Origin: Acinetobacter bereziniae
GTDB taxonomy: Bacteria; Pseudomonadota; Gammaproteobacteria; Pseudomonadales; Moraxellaceae
DNA: 57,585 nt
NCBI GenBank assembly: GCA_009912575.1
Contig: WNDP01000008.1
Coordinates: 1-57,585 of the forward strand
Direction: 5' to 3'
Positions within the stretch are counted from its first letter, which is position 1, and each line of letters starts with the position of its first letter. Of the stretch, positions 8,734 to 17,985 are shown piece by piece. Position numbers and translations under genes: made by a program. Under the pieces are notes generated by a model. It worked only from the letters and a program-made list of their open reading frames with translations. It was not told the origin of the DNA and made no database searches.

Positions 8734-10116
8734 ATGCAGGATCGGCATATTTATTCGATTGAGCAACACACCATTCAGCAGATTCCGCTCAATGAACGAC
8801 ATGGTAAGGCTCGAGACTTATTCACACTTTGGTTTGGTAGTAACCTGATGTTACTCACTTTTGTGACAGGATCATTGTCCATCACTATTTTTAATCAGTC
8901 TTTTTTGTCGGCTATCATCAGTACCATATTGGGGACATTGATTGGTGCTATCTTTGCTGCTCTTCATGCAGCTCAAGGCCCTCAACTTGGTGTTCCGCAA
9001 ATGATTCAAACCAAAGGCCAGTTTGGCGCTCTTGGTGCGTTGCCAATCCTTGGAATCGTAGTAATCATGTATGTTGGCTTTCTGGCTTCAAATGCAACTT
9101 TGGCAGGGCAGGCGATCAATTTGTTGATTCCTTCATTGAGTCAATCCGTTGGAATTTTATTGGCTGGTGTTATCGCTGTTACGGGGGCGGTAGTAGGTTA
9201 TAAACTGATTCATCTATTGACCAAAGCGATATTTGTAATTTGTGGTTCAGCTTTTTTTATCGCATATCTATGGGTGTTTTTTATTCAGGGGTTACCTTCA
9301 GATTTTTTTAATCGTAACTCATTTTCCGCTACTGGTTTTCTTGCTTCTCTTTCGATTGCAGCCCTGTGGCAGATCGCATATGCGCCCTATGTCTCAGATG
9401 CAAGTCGTTACTTACCCAAGGTAACAGGAGCAAAGGCTGCATTTTGGGCAACGTACTGGGGGTGTTCCTTAGGCACAATCATTCCAATGTCGTTAGGGAT
9501 TACACTCGGTTTACTGACACCGAATGGTGATGTGATATCAGGGCTCATCTCTTATGCACCTACCATAGGCGGTACAATTATTTTACTTCTTGTCATCTCT
9601 ATATCTGCCGTAAACTCAATGAATTTATACTGTGGTGTGCTGACATTGATTTCTTTTGTTCAGACCATCATTCCATCATTTATTCCATCTGCTAAAGGGC
9701 GAGTGTTGATCTCATTTTTATTTATTGGGATTGCATTGTGGATTGGAATCAAAGCATCCAGTAATTTTCTCCCCATGTTTACCAACTTCATATTCTTATT
9801 GATTTATATCCTGATACCGTGGACGGCTGTAAATTTGGTGGATTATTATTGGATTCGTCATGGCGAGTATGATGTCGATTCTTTTTTCCACCCAGAGGGC
9901 GGCATTTATGGAAAGTTTAATGTCTTGGCCGTTTCAGCATATGTCTTTGGTGTTGTTGTTCAAATCCCTTTTATTGCCACAGAGCTATACACAGGTTCTG
10001 TTGCTAAAGCGCTTGATGGTGCAGATATTTCGTGGTTTGTTGGTCTTATTTTAACTTCAGCTTTTTATTTGTTGGGTATTAAGTTTTGGGGTGTTAAGGC
10101 ATATGAAAAATTATAA
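8734..10116 (+). CDS. NCS1-family nucleobase permease (CodB-like)
   Basis: This 460-residue protein has about twelve hydrophobic segments and the NCS1 pattern seen in cytosine and allantoin permeases: an N-terminal cytoplasmic tail, then LFTLWFGSNLMLLTF, the GPQLGVPQMIQTKGQFG loop (about residue 83) and YAPYVSDASRYLP (about residue 216). It should import a purine, pyrimidine, hydantoin or related compound across the inner membrane with a cation. AAGGA precedes the ATG. The gene sits 144 bases after the CobW gene, so it may be in the same operon or have its own promoter. Together the three genes look like an uptake-plus-hydrolysis module; the substrate is not determinable here. Confidence 0.9.
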   Translation: MQDRHIYSIEQHTIQQIPLNERHGKARDLFTLWFGSNLMLLTFVTGSLSITIFNQSFLSAIISTILGTLIGAIFAALHAAQGPQLGVPQMIQTKGQFGALGALPILGIVVIMYVGFLASNATLAGQAINLLIPSLSQSVGILLAGVIAVTGAVVGYKLIHLLTKAIFVICGSAFFIAYLWVFFIQGLPSDFFNRNSFSATGFLASLSIAALWQIAYAPYVSDASRYLPKVTGAKAAFWATYWGCSLGTIIPMSLGITLGLLTPNGDVISGLISYAPTIGGTIILLLVISISAVNSMNLYCGVLTLISFVQTIIPSFIPSAKGRVLISFLFIGIALWIGIKASSNFLPMFTNFIFLLIYILIPWTAVNLVDYYWIRHGEYDVDSFFHPEGGIYGKFNVLAVSAYVFGVVVQIPFIATELYTGSVAKALDGADISWFVGLILTSAFYLLGIKFWGVKAYEKL

Positions 10117-10299
10117 TTGAAATGAGGGCTATTTTTGAATAATAAAATGTTAATGATTTTATTGATTTAGTCGTTTTTGGGTGGATGAAGAGAGATGCTT
10201 TTTTGACGTGATTAGGTGGTTTTTAATGATTTTTTAAGCATTTAGTCAGCTTGAATTGGAATTTTTTACTCAATTAATCGTTTATATATTCTTTGAAAA

Positions 10300-11211
10300 T
10301 CATGTTGATAGTGAGAGTATTGTTTTTAAGTTTTTTACTTCCTCTATCGGGCTAGAGCCGAATAAACGCTTAAATTCACGACTAAATTGAGAAACACTTT
10401 CATAGCCTACACATCTCGCAGTATCTTCAACGTTAAAATTCTCTCTTATCATCATTAATCTTGCTTTATGTAATCTGATCGTTTTAATGTATTGCATAGG
10501 TGAGGTAGATGTAACAGTTTTAAAATGTGTATGAAAAGCAGAAATGCTCAGATTTACTTGCTTAGCTAAAGTATGAACATCTATTTTCTGGTCATAATGA
10601 GTATGAATATGTTGTAAAGTTTTAGCTATTTTACCAAAACTATTATTCTGGAATAATAATTCTCGAAGCCCATTGCCTTGCTCGCTACTCAGCACTCTAT
10701 ATAGGATTTCTTTATAGATTGAACTTCCCAAAATCTTAGCATCTACAGGGGAATTCAATATTTCTATTAATCGAAATACCGCATTTGTAAAATTATCATC
10801 CATACGACTCGCATATAAAGCTTTAGGTATTGATTTTTGTGGCTGATACTCTTTTGATAAAATTAGTATAAGTTCAGCTAATTCCACAAGATCTATACGA
10901 AGCACTATTCCTAACATCGGATGATTTACAGTCGCTTCAGTTTCAACATCGAAAGGTAGTGGGACAGAGACCACTAAATAATTATTCGCATCATAAACAT
11001 ATTGTTCTTCATTATAAAAACCGCGCTTACGCCCTTGTAGAACAATGACAATACTAGGCTCATATAATGTAGGCATTCGCTTCAATGCATGATCTGAGCG
11101 CATGAAAGTAACATTTTCAATAATTGATTGTGTATAGCCTTCTGATGGAGCTAACTTTTTGATCAATGATAAAACATGTTGCGATGAAAGAACTTTAAAA
11201 TCTAAGTCCAT
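10300..11211 (-). CDS. AraC-family transcriptional regulator
   Basis: The 303-residue protein has an N-terminal AraC_N-type cupin-like domain (about residues 20-170, with FMRSDHALKRMPTLYEPSIV) and a C-terminal pair of helix-turn-helix motifs. These include HTLAKQVNLSISAFHTHFK near residue 215 and the second recognition motif VGYESVSQFSREFKRLFG near residue 268. It is transcribed divergently from the short-chain dehydrogenase gene, with 167 bases between them, so it most likely controls that gene in response to a small molecule or oxidative signal. The effector is not inferable. Confidence 0.92.
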   Translation of the reverse strand: MDLDFKVLSSQHVLSLIKKLAPSEGYTQSIIENVTFMRSDHALKRMPTLYEPSIVIVLQGRKRGFYNEEQYVYDANNYLVVSVPLPFDVETEATVNHPMLGIVLRIDLVELAELILILSKEYQPQKSIPKALYASRMDDNFTNAVFRLIEILNSPVDAKILGSSIYKEILYRVLSSEQGNGLRELLFQNNSFGKIAKTLQHIHTHYDQKIDVHTLAKQVNLSISAFHTHFKTVTSTSPMQYIKTIRLHKARLMMIRENFNVEDTARCVGYESVSQFSREFKRLFGSSPIEEVKNLKTILSLST

Positions 11212-11378
11212 GATGCAATTCTCAGTTGAATTTAAAATTAGCTATATCAGCAAGAAATTAAATAGTTTTAGGCAAATATCAGAGATGAATAGGCCTTACA
11301 GTTCAGTTCTTTTAAAACTAAGATTTTTTCAAGGGTATATGAAATATAGCGCGTTTATTTATACAGAGGAATTGAATC

Positions 11379-12113
11379 ATGCCAGAAGTAATCCAATCTA
11401 AAGTCATTCTTATTACTGGGGCAAGTAGTGGTATTGGTGAATCTACGGTTAAAACCCTAGCTCGTCAAGGGCATATTATACTTATGGGTGCTCGCCGAAT
11501 CGAGAAATTGAAAGCGTTAGCTGATGAGTTAAGTTCTGAAGGATTAAAGGTAAACTATCGTCAGTTAGATGTGACTCAAAAATATAGTGTTCAACAATTT
11601 GCGGATTTTGCAGCACAACAATATGGTCGAATTGATGTAATGATCAATAATGCAGGTATTATGCCATTATCTCCTATGTCATCTCTCAAAGTAGAGGAGT
11701 GGGATGCCATGATTGATGTCAATATTCGTGGCGTACTTCATGGAGTGGCCGCTGTTCTTCCTTTGATGCAACGACAAGGAAACGGGCAAATTATTAATTT
11801 ATCTTCTATTGGTGGGCTTTACGTAGTGCCTACAGCTGCTGTGTATTGCGCAACTAAATATGCAGTACGAGCTATTTCTGATGGGTTGCGTCAAGAACAT
11901 AAAGAGTTACGAGTAACTTGTGTATATCCTGGAGTGGTTGAGTCTGAGCTTGCTAATACAATTACAGATCCTATCGCCGCTGAAGCAATGGAAAGTTACC
12001 GCCAAATTGCACTTAAACCAGAAGCTATTGCAAATGCAATTGCTCATGTGATTAACCAACCTTATGATGTTGATACTAGCGAAATCGTAGTAAGACCAAC
12101 AATAGCAGTATAA
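11379..12113 (+). CDS. Short-chain dehydrogenase/reductase
   Basis: A classical SDR of 244 residues. It shows the NAD(P)-binding TGASSGIGE (residues 14-22), NNAG (about residue 89), the catalytic Ser in INLSSIGG (about residue 141) and the YCATK (YxxxK) pair near residue 155. The arginines in GARRIEK after strand two favour NADP(H). It should oxidise or reduce an alcohol or carbonyl substrate in the cytoplasm. AGAGGA lies eight bases before the ATG. Divergent placement from the AraC gene suggests inducible expression. A terminator follows the stop. Confidence 0.92.
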   Translation: MPEVIQSKVILITGASSGIGESTVKTLARQGHIILMGARRIEKLKALADELSSEGLKVNYRQLDVTQKYSVQQFADFAAQQYGRIDVMINNAGIMPLSPMSSLKVEEWDAMIDVNIRGVLHGVAAVLPLMQRQGNGQIINLSSIGGLYVVPTAAVYCATKYAVRAISDGLRQEHKELRVTCVYPGVVESELANTITDPIAAEAMESYRQIALKPEAIANAIAHVINQPYDVDTSEIVVRPTIAV

Positions 12114-12134
12114 TCCATACATAATATTTTGATG

Positions 12135-12168
12135 AAAAAAAGGGAAGCTAATTAGTTCCCCTTTTTTA
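12135..12168 (+). terminator. Intrinsic terminator after the dehydrogenase
   Basis: AAAAAGGGAA pairs with TTCCCCTTTTTT across a 9-base loop, with one imperfection in the stem and a T-run after it. It marks the end of host genes on the left flank of the transposon. Confidence 0.75.
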
Positions 12169-12228
12169 AATTATTTGTATCTGAATGATCTCTTTTAAAA
12201 ATTCAGCTAATCTGAAGCTTAACGTCAG

Positions 12229-12354
12229 ATGACACATAAGTTATCATTTTCTATTTCAAAAATTCAAAAGCTTAGCAATTCTGGCGACGCATAATGACAA
12301 TTTCAGCGACACAACAAGTGTCATTATCTTGGTTTCGCGACGAATAAGTTGTCA
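12229..12354. repeat. Left-end TnsB-site-like repeats
   Basis: Copies of the 18-mer lie at 12229-12246 (15 of 18 match GCGACACATAAGTTGTCA), 12306-12323 (14 of 18) and 12337-12354 (16 of 18). A half-copy with GCGACGCATAA begins at 12284. All have the same orientation, and they are inverted relative to the right-end copies. Spaced arrays of this kind are where TnsB binds in Tn7-like elements. Confidence 0.8.
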
Positions 12355-12361
12355 TTTTCTG

Positions 12362-12912
12362 AAAAGCAGATCTAGCGCTTTTTTATCTAGAGGTTGATTT
12401 AATTGGTAGTATTCAGAAAAAACGAAATATAGATTTAGTTGCTATTCAGAAACTATTTGTGCTTTAAAAGTTGGCTAGAACAATTTGATATGAAGTGATT
12501 TATCAAATCGTAGATTAGGTGAGTCTTACAAAACGACAAGAAATGATGTCTCGTAATCGTAATAAGGGACATCAATAGAGTTGATAGTTAGAAGAAAATT
12601 GCACTATCTTGGGTTTAGATATCACCCCAAGGTTGGAAACTTACCTAGGAAGTCTGATTTGGTATTAAAAAAAATAAGTTATGTATTTTGTACATGGATA
12701 TTTTTGGCTAGAGAGATTTTTGAAAAATAGAATTCGCGATGAAAAAGTAGAAGCTAGCTTAGGGGTTTAGTTTGGAGTGTTTTGGCTATTTGGGAGTGTT
12801 AGGTGAAGAGGAAGGGTAAATTAAAATAATTCCTCTCTTCAGAATTACCAATACGAACTGATTGTGTAACAAATGGTTGAAGCGAGAGTATTGAACTTCA
12901 TGAAAACCTATA
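12362..12912. other. AT-rich non-coding stretch inside the left end
   Basis: No convincing reading frame, RNA or terminator is visible. The motif TATTCAGAAA occurs twice (about 12417 and 12451). The stretch separates the transposon end from the first cargo gene and presumably holds that gene's promoter. Confidence 0.45.
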
Positions 12913-13287
12913 ATGATTAGTTTAGAAGACTTTATGATAGCGCACTGCATACAGCAAGATGAGATATTTATTGAAGTACTTCGTGAAAAGAACCAATGCC
13001 CGCAGAAGGCCTTGATCAATGGAGCCTCTTCTAAAAGATTACTTCGGCTATGGAGTCAATTTATTCGAATGAGAGACAATCATTCATGTGTAGTTTGTGG
13101 CCAAACTGATAATGTAGCAGCCCATCATATTTGTCGTAAGACATTTCTACCTCGAGCTCAATTTGAAACAGGGAATGGTATATCCCTATGTGGTTCTTGT
13201 CACCGCTACGTTCATCAGGGCTTTAATGGACGTCCTGATTTCAATTTACCAATGGATAGCCAAAGTGGGGAAAAATTGACACAATGA
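12913..13287 (+). CDS. HNH endonuclease-domain protein
   Basis: The C-terminal half of this 124-residue protein holds a zinc-bound HNH nuclease fold. It contains CVVCGQTDNVAAHHICRKTF (CxxC, then AHH, about residues 58-77) and ISLCGSCHRYVHQG (second CxxC with the following histidine, about residues 93-106). The N-terminal half is helical. It may nick or cut DNA or RNA. The stop overlaps the start of the next gene in ATGA, so the two are translationally coupled and may act together. Its place at the edge of a defence island suggests a restriction-like role, which is inference. Confidence 0.82.
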   Translation: MISLEDFMIAHCIQQDEIFIEVLREKNQCPQKALINGASSKRLLRLWSQFIRMRDNHSCVVCGQTDNVAAHHICRKTFLPRAQFETGNGISLCGSCHRYVHQGFNGRPDFNLPMDSQSGEKLTQ

Positions 13288-13556
13288 GTTGGCTTTATGG
13301 TGAATTAGAAGATAATGCTAGAAAGCGAGGGATATTAAGTGATGAGTTTTATTATTTGAGTGACTCCACTTTAATAGTTTTTAAAAGATTTCAAACTTAT
13401 CGTGAGAATACTTATTTCGCTGGCTGTCGGTTGGAGCAAGTCAACTCGATTTGGCGTAATTCGCCTATGACGCTTATTAATGCTGTATTAGAGGCTAATG
13501 GTCTTCCTATACTGAGGGATCCATTTCCATTGGATATTGCAGTGTTTTTTGACTAA
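13284..13556 (+). CDS. Small partner of the HNH protein, unknown function
   Basis: A 90-residue acidic protein coupled to the HNH gene by a four-base ATGA overlap. It has no signal peptide, membrane segment or cysteine cluster; the middle (STLIVFKRFQTYRENTYFAGCRLEQV) suggests an alpha/beta fold. It could be a regulatory or immunity subunit of the HNH protein, judged only from the coupling. I do not recognise a family. Confidence 0.6.
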   Translation: MSWLYGELEDNARKRGILSDEFYYLSDSTLIVFKRFQTYRENTYFAGCRLEQVNSIWRNSPMTLINAVLEANGLPILRDPFPLDIAVFFD

Positions 13557-13689
13557 GACGTAATCAATCATCACAAAACAAGCAAAGATTCTTCACATAA
13601 ATAGTAATTTTTATATAATGTATTGAGCAAAAAAAATTTTAGTCAGAAATGTGCTTACTTGGCATAGTAGCTTTAAATGGGGGAGGTTA

Positions 13690-13941
13690 ATGAGATTCAG
13701 AGAAAAAAACAATATTTGGGATAAGATACCACAATGGGTGGAATCTATGATTAAATTTGGTTATGAGTGGCAGAAACAAGAAAAAAATTCTAGAAGAATA
13801 GCATTACTATCTTTTCCATGTGATACCGAGTCAGCAGCACTTATTGCATTAGGTGCTCTTAGATATGATTTAGAAAGAGCTGATACAAATATTTTAGATG
13901 ATCATTTCAAACTAATAAAAAAAACTACTATGAAAATATGA
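13690..13941 (+). CDS. Small first gene of the drm operon, unknown function
   Basis: The frame is open from GTG 13651, but ATG 13690 is preceded by a strong GGGAGG (13681-13686), giving 83 residues. The recognisable stretch is RRIALLSFPCDTESAALIAL, a hydrophobic helix-rich unit followed by GALRYDLERA. The gene overlaps the next one by ATGA. It opens a tightly packed operon that runs through the DrmB-like gene, so it probably belongs to the defence system. No function is assigned. Confidence 0.6.
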   Translation: MRFREKNNIWDKIPQWVESMIKFGYEWQKQEKNSRRIALLSFPCDTESAALIALGALRYDLERADTNILDDHFKLIKKTTMKI

Positions 13942-14699
13942 ATAACGTGCTTGAAGATAATAAATGGTGGGATTTAAGAAATGTTGAGTCAGGTGAATGC
14001 TTTAAATTTGAATCATACGATACGGCAACAGATAGTTTTAAAGTAGTTGATAGTAAATATAAGTTTAAGATTAAGTCGAAAGGGCGAATTATAAAAAACC
14101 CTAATGGTCCTCTTAAATTAGAGATTTTTAGAGAAAATTCTCATAGGTATCAAATAAATGGTTACCCTGTTCCTTTTTTTGGGAAAGGAGGGGTTTCAAA
14201 ATTAAGTCATTTAAACATTAATTTACCTGGGTGTACTGGAAAAATTTTAGAAAAAAATTTAGATATCTCTTACTATGGGTTAGTGCTAATTGGAAGGGGT
14301 ACTTCCAATGATTCTAATTATTATAAAAGATTAGGCGATATAAGTTTTATAAAAGATGATTATCAATATTCACTTAAAAACTTACTTCTAATCGATGGAA
14401 ATATTAATGAAGACATTAGAAGATTAAACTTTCTCAGTAAATTCAAAGAGGAGGAGTGGGAGAAGTCTATTGGGGCTAAACTAGTTATAGTTGATAATAT
14501 AATAGCTTTAGAAGCTGCGGATGAGTTTTATCCAGAGAGTGATATCATTGTGACTTTTAATAGAGCAGGTTCAGAAGAATCTATTGAAATGATCAGGAAT
14601 TGGATTCTTCAAAAGCAAAGATATTATTGTGATATTGAAAATAAAAATGCTGATTTTTTTTCACAGAGTATCTTATTGCGTTTGCTAGTGAGAAAGTGA
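13938..14699 (+). CDS. Unknown protein of the drm operon, 253 residues
   Basis: I do not recognise the family. The protein is soluble. It is beta-rich at the N-terminus (residues 1-75). A central segment reads NLDISYYGLVLIGRGTSNDS, and the C-terminal half contains KLVIVDNIIALEAADEFYPE and a hydrophobic end. The alternating pattern in KLVIVDNII and DIIVTFNRA looks like a Rossmann-like alpha/beta unit. Its AT-rich composition differs visibly from the host genes. It is coupled to the 83-residue gene and sits just before the 523-residue gene. Together with the latter it could be a split counterpart of DrmE, the poorly characterised component of class 2 DISARM; this is a guess from position. Confidence 0.55.
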   Translation: MNNVLEDNKWWDLRNVESGECFKFESYDTATDSFKVVDSKYKFKIKSKGRIIKNPNGPLKLEIFRENSHRYQINGYPVPFFGKGGVSKLSHLNINLPGCTGKILEKNLDISYYGLVLIGRGTSNDSNYYKRLGDISFIKDDYQYSLKNLLLIDGNINEDIRRLNFLSKFKEEEWEKSIGAKLVIVDNIIALEAADEFYPESDIIVTFNRAGSEESIEMIRNWILQKQRYYCDIENKNADFFSQSILLRLLVRK

Positions 14700-14700
14700 T

Positions 14701-16272
14701 GTGAATGAAATAACTACTTCCAAATTACTATTTTATAAAAATGTAAATCCATCACAAGATAAATATATCGGTTATTCAATTATCTTTAATAAGATTAGAA
14801 AACTAATGTCTAACCTAATTTTTAAAATTCTAGATCATGGAGAAATAGTACAAAACAATGAGAGAGCATTATTACTTAGATTTGAATTTTTAAAGTTATT
14901 GCTGACCCCGAGATTGCCTAGTAAAAACATATTAAATGATTGTAAAATAAATGATAATTATTTGATTGGTAGACAATATGATGGTGTGGTGCTACAGATA
15001 GTTAATGATTTGAATGAACTTTTCCATGAATATCAAGTAATTGGCTCGATTTTAAATTCTGCAATAATTGAGTGTTATTTAGAATCTTGTGCACAATATG
15101 GTAGAGATAAAGTAAAAATATATTGCCGTCAAAGTGACATAGATATTTATAGAGAAATTCTTAAAGATGTATATGATTTAAATAGAGATGATTTTATCTG
15201 TAATATTTCTGATTATCGTTCGAGCCAACCTTTAGAGGTTTTATTTAGCTTTGGGCCATTCAGGTCTAAAGGTTTTTCTAAATTTCATGAACAAATTTTT
15301 CTAGCGCCGATATATAAAAAGCTCGTCCGATTTGTTTGGTGTGGCTTAAAGGATGAGCAAGAGTTTGGTTCGGATCCGGTGCTTTCAAGTTATAACTTTG
15401 TTTCAAATATGCCTTTAGAAGTTTTTGAAGTTAGTGATGATTTAAATAATGAAGAGGAATTGACAGTTATTGATGATGACATTGGACTTCTAGATTTAAT
15501 AGTTGAGCCTATATTTGATGATTCGACTCAAAGTATTCTTATAGAGTTGTCTAAAAATCAAGGAGTTCTAATAAGACCAAAAGCAAATGTCTTAGTATAT
15601 AATCCCAATAACACTGAAAGTAAAATTTACTATTTAAATGCTAATAGTATTGAAGATGGTTTATTTTTAATTACTCATACAGTTGAAGCTGATCTTGGTG
15701 GAGTTGGTTTTGATATTTCAAATGCTCCCTTAGCAAGAATCTGGAAGGCTGCTTTAAAAGAATTATTTAATCGATCCCCTGAAGCTTGTCTCCAACAGTT
15801 ACATAATGCTGGGGTCATACTAAAAGATCCATACAGGGCTATCGAGAGTTGGATCTCTTTTAATGGTTCCGTTGTCACGGCTCCACTCAAAAAAATACAT
15901 TTTAGACTTCTTTTAACAAAGGTTTTGAATGATATCAAAATATCTGAAGTGATGATTGGGCGGAGAACAATTCAGGGTTGGGAAAGAGCTTGGAATGAAG
16001 TTGAAAAATCTAGAGGTAACGCTCAAAAGCATGGAAAACTTGAACATGAAATTATCGATGAGCAGCTTATTAGTGAACTCTATAAATATATTGATGATGA
16101 AATATTGAGGAATAAAGAAACCTTCTTTTTTGAGATATCGTCAGGTGATGGTTTAAAAGGAACAGTTACTCTAGAAAAAATTAACTCGGTAAGTTTTGGA
16201 TATTCAGCACCAACTGAAAAGTTAAATCTTCACATGCACTTAGCTTTGCTTGAACAGTATAAGATTATTTAA
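14701..16272 (+). CDS. Unknown 523-residue protein, DrmE candidate
   Basis: The start is GTG, one base after the upstream stop codon, and no in-frame ATG lies close, so translation is probably coupled. The protein is soluble and acidic, with a helical N-terminal half, an acidic patch (NEEELTVIDDDIGLLDLI, about residues 256-273) and a C-terminal region with GRRTIQGWERAWNEVEKS near residue 420. That region suggests a nucleic-acid-binding or protein-contact domain. It has no helicase or nuclease signature I can see. By position between small unknown genes and the helicases it is the best candidate for a DrmE-like subunit, but I cannot confirm homology. Confidence 0.55.
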   Translation: MNEITTSKLLFYKNVNPSQDKYIGYSIIFNKIRKLMSNLIFKILDHGEIVQNNERALLLRFEFLKLLLTPRLPSKNILNDCKINDNYLIGRQYDGVVLQIVNDLNELFHEYQVIGSILNSAIIECYLESCAQYGRDKVKIYCRQSDIDIYREILKDVYDLNRDDFICNISDYRSSQPLEVLFSFGPFRSKGFSKFHEQIFLAPIYKKLVRFVWCGLKDEQEFGSDPVLSSYNFVSNMPLEVFEVSDDLNNEEELTVIDDDIGLLDLIVEPIFDDSTQSILIELSKNQGVLIRPKANVLVYNPNNTESKIYYLNANSIEDGLFLITHTVEADLGGVGFDISNAPLARIWKAALKELFNRSPEACLQQLHNAGVILKDPYRAIESWISFNGSVVTAPLKKIHFRLLLTKVLNDIKISEVMIGRRTIQGWERAWNEVEKSRGNAQKHGKLEHEIIDEQLISELYKYIDDEILRNKETFFFEISSGDGLKGTVTLEKINSVSFGYSAPTEKLNLHMHLALLEQYKII

Positions 16273-16282
16273 GAGAAAAATT

Positions 16283-17983
16283 ATGAAAATGATACCAAAT
16301 TCTATTGCTGAGGATTCGTCAATTGGTGAAGTTGCTGTATATAAAAAATTTGAAGAATCAACATATAATTGGACAGTCATACATTCTCTTGATTTGGCAC
16401 CATTTAATAAAAATAAAAGGACAGAAATTGATTTCGTGGTCCTAATTCCTGATGTAGGAATAATTTGTATTGAAGTTAAATCACATTATGAAATTGGATT
16501 TAATGGTGAATTTTGGTATCCCACTAGTATAAAAAAATCTCCATTCACACAAGCTAGGGATGCTAGATTTGCTTTGTTTCGTCGTGTTCAGAAAATATTA
16601 CCTAATTTTGAAAATGTTCCAATTGTCCACTGTTGTATTTTCCCTAATGCTTTATTTTCAGTCCCTTTGAATCTTTCAATTCAACCTTTTGAGATTATGG
16701 ATAGAGCTCAATTCGATCGAGCTGATGAACCAAATAAATTCTGTGATGAGATAAAGCGAATAACTCAACTGATGATAAGTAATGATCCAAATTTACCTAA
16801 AAGAAATTTTAATCTTACTGCGCAACAAATAAATAAATTTATTGATTTCTGTTTCCCAATTCGTAAGCGTCGTCCTGAGTTGCTAGAAGAACTTGAAATT
16901 AAGGAGAGAGAACTCAAAAATGTGCTTCGTGAACAACAACTTCCTGTGCTTCGGTTGGTTAATTATAACTCGAAAGTTTTGATAGGTGGTGGGGCGGGTA
17001 CTGGCAAATCACTTATTGGCCTTGAAATAGCAAGAAGTAAAGCTGCAAAAGGAATTCGAGTTGGGTATGTTTGCTTTAATAGACTAATTGGTAAGTGGAT
17101 AGAGTATAAAATTGGACAAGATCAAAATCCATTACTGATTGGTGGTTCAATCCATAGTCTTTTGTTTGCATTAGTTGATGTTCCAAAGGATCAACATATA
17201 AACAAACAATTTTGGGATGAGTTACCACTTATTGTTCAAGATAAACTAACTGATCCTTCCCAACAATATGAAGCAAGCTTCGATTATCTTGTAATTGATG
17301 AAGCACAAGATTTCTTGGCAAGACCAGATTTATTAGATTGCTTAGGTTTGCTTCTGGAAGGTGGATTTGAGACAGGAAGTTACTTAATGCTCGGTGATTT
17401 TCAGAATCAGGTTCTTACTTATCATTCTGATTTCGAATTATATTTTAATAAATTTAAGGATAATTCTGCAATATGGCACTTTGATGAAAATTGTCGAAAT
17501 TATAGAAATATTGGCCATTTTGCAATGATGTTATCGCAAGCTAATAAGGAAACCTATTCTGGATATATGCGATCTGGTGGTGGTTTAGAAAATTGGACAT
17601 TGAGGCCATTTAAGAATGAGCAATCACAAATAGATTCAATTAACACGGCATTAGATGACGTACTTAGACTCGGGTTTAGCCAAGATGATATTACTTTATT
17701 GAGTTTTATTGCCATAGAGGACTCAGTAATCTCTAAGCTGACCATGAATTCAAAATTTAAGTTTATTACACCTGAGAACTTTGGTTTAAAAGGAATAAAG
17801 TATTCAACGGTACATGCGTATAAAGGTATGGAAAATAAGGTTATTTTTATAGTTGATGCGTTCTCGCATCCACATAATTTTGATCGAGCTCTATTTTATA
17901 CAGGGATAACACGTGCAACGGAACGAGTTTTCCTTTTTTGTCATGAAAAGGGTTTTCAATTGATTAATCAATGGAGTAGCTAA
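16283..17983 (+). CDS. NERD-domain superfamily I helicase
   Basis: The N-terminal NERD nuclease-related domain shows EID and IEVK with Asp50, Glu64 and Lys66, the pattern of PD-(D/E)xK nucleases. After a helical linker comes a UvrD/DUF2075-like helicase core: Walker A GGGAGTGKS near residue 234, DYLVIDEAQDF (Walker B), FDENCRNYRN, then STVHAYKGMENKVIFIVD and YTGITRATERVFLF as the late motifs. The frame is open from 16250, but ATG 16283 (10 bases after the previous stop, with AGAGA upstream) is the better start, giving 566 residues. It may unwind and cut foreign DNA within the operon's defence system. This subunit is not in the standard DISARM gene list I know, so it is a distinguishing feature here. 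Confidence 0.85.
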   Translation: MKMIPNSIAEDSSIGEVAVYKKFEESTYNWTVIHSLDLAPFNKNKRTEIDFVVLIPDVGIICIEVKSHYEIGFNGEFWYPTSIKKSPFTQARDARFALFRRVQKILPNFENVPIVHCCIFPNALFSVPLNLSIQPFEIMDRAQFDRADEPNKFCDEIKRITQLMISNDPNLPKRNFNLTAQQINKFIDFCFPIRKRRPELLEELEIKERELKNVLREQQLPVLRLVNYNSKVLIGGGAGTGKSLIGLEIARSKAAKGIRVGYVCFNRLIGKWIEYKIGQDQNPLLIGGSIHSLLFALVDVPKDQHINKQFWDELPLIVQDKLTDPSQQYEASFDYLVIDEAQDFLARPDLLDCLGLLLEGGFETGSYLMLGDFQNQVLTYHSDFELYFNKFKDNSAIWHFDENCRNYRNIGHFAMMLSQANKETYSGYMRSGGGLENWTLRPFKNEQSQIDSINTALDDVLRLGFSQDDITLLSFIAIEDSVISKLTMNSKFKFITPENFGLKGIKYSTVHAYKGMENKVIFIVDAFSHPHNFDRALFYTGITRATERVFLFCHEKGFQLINQWSS

Positions 17984-17985
17984 GG

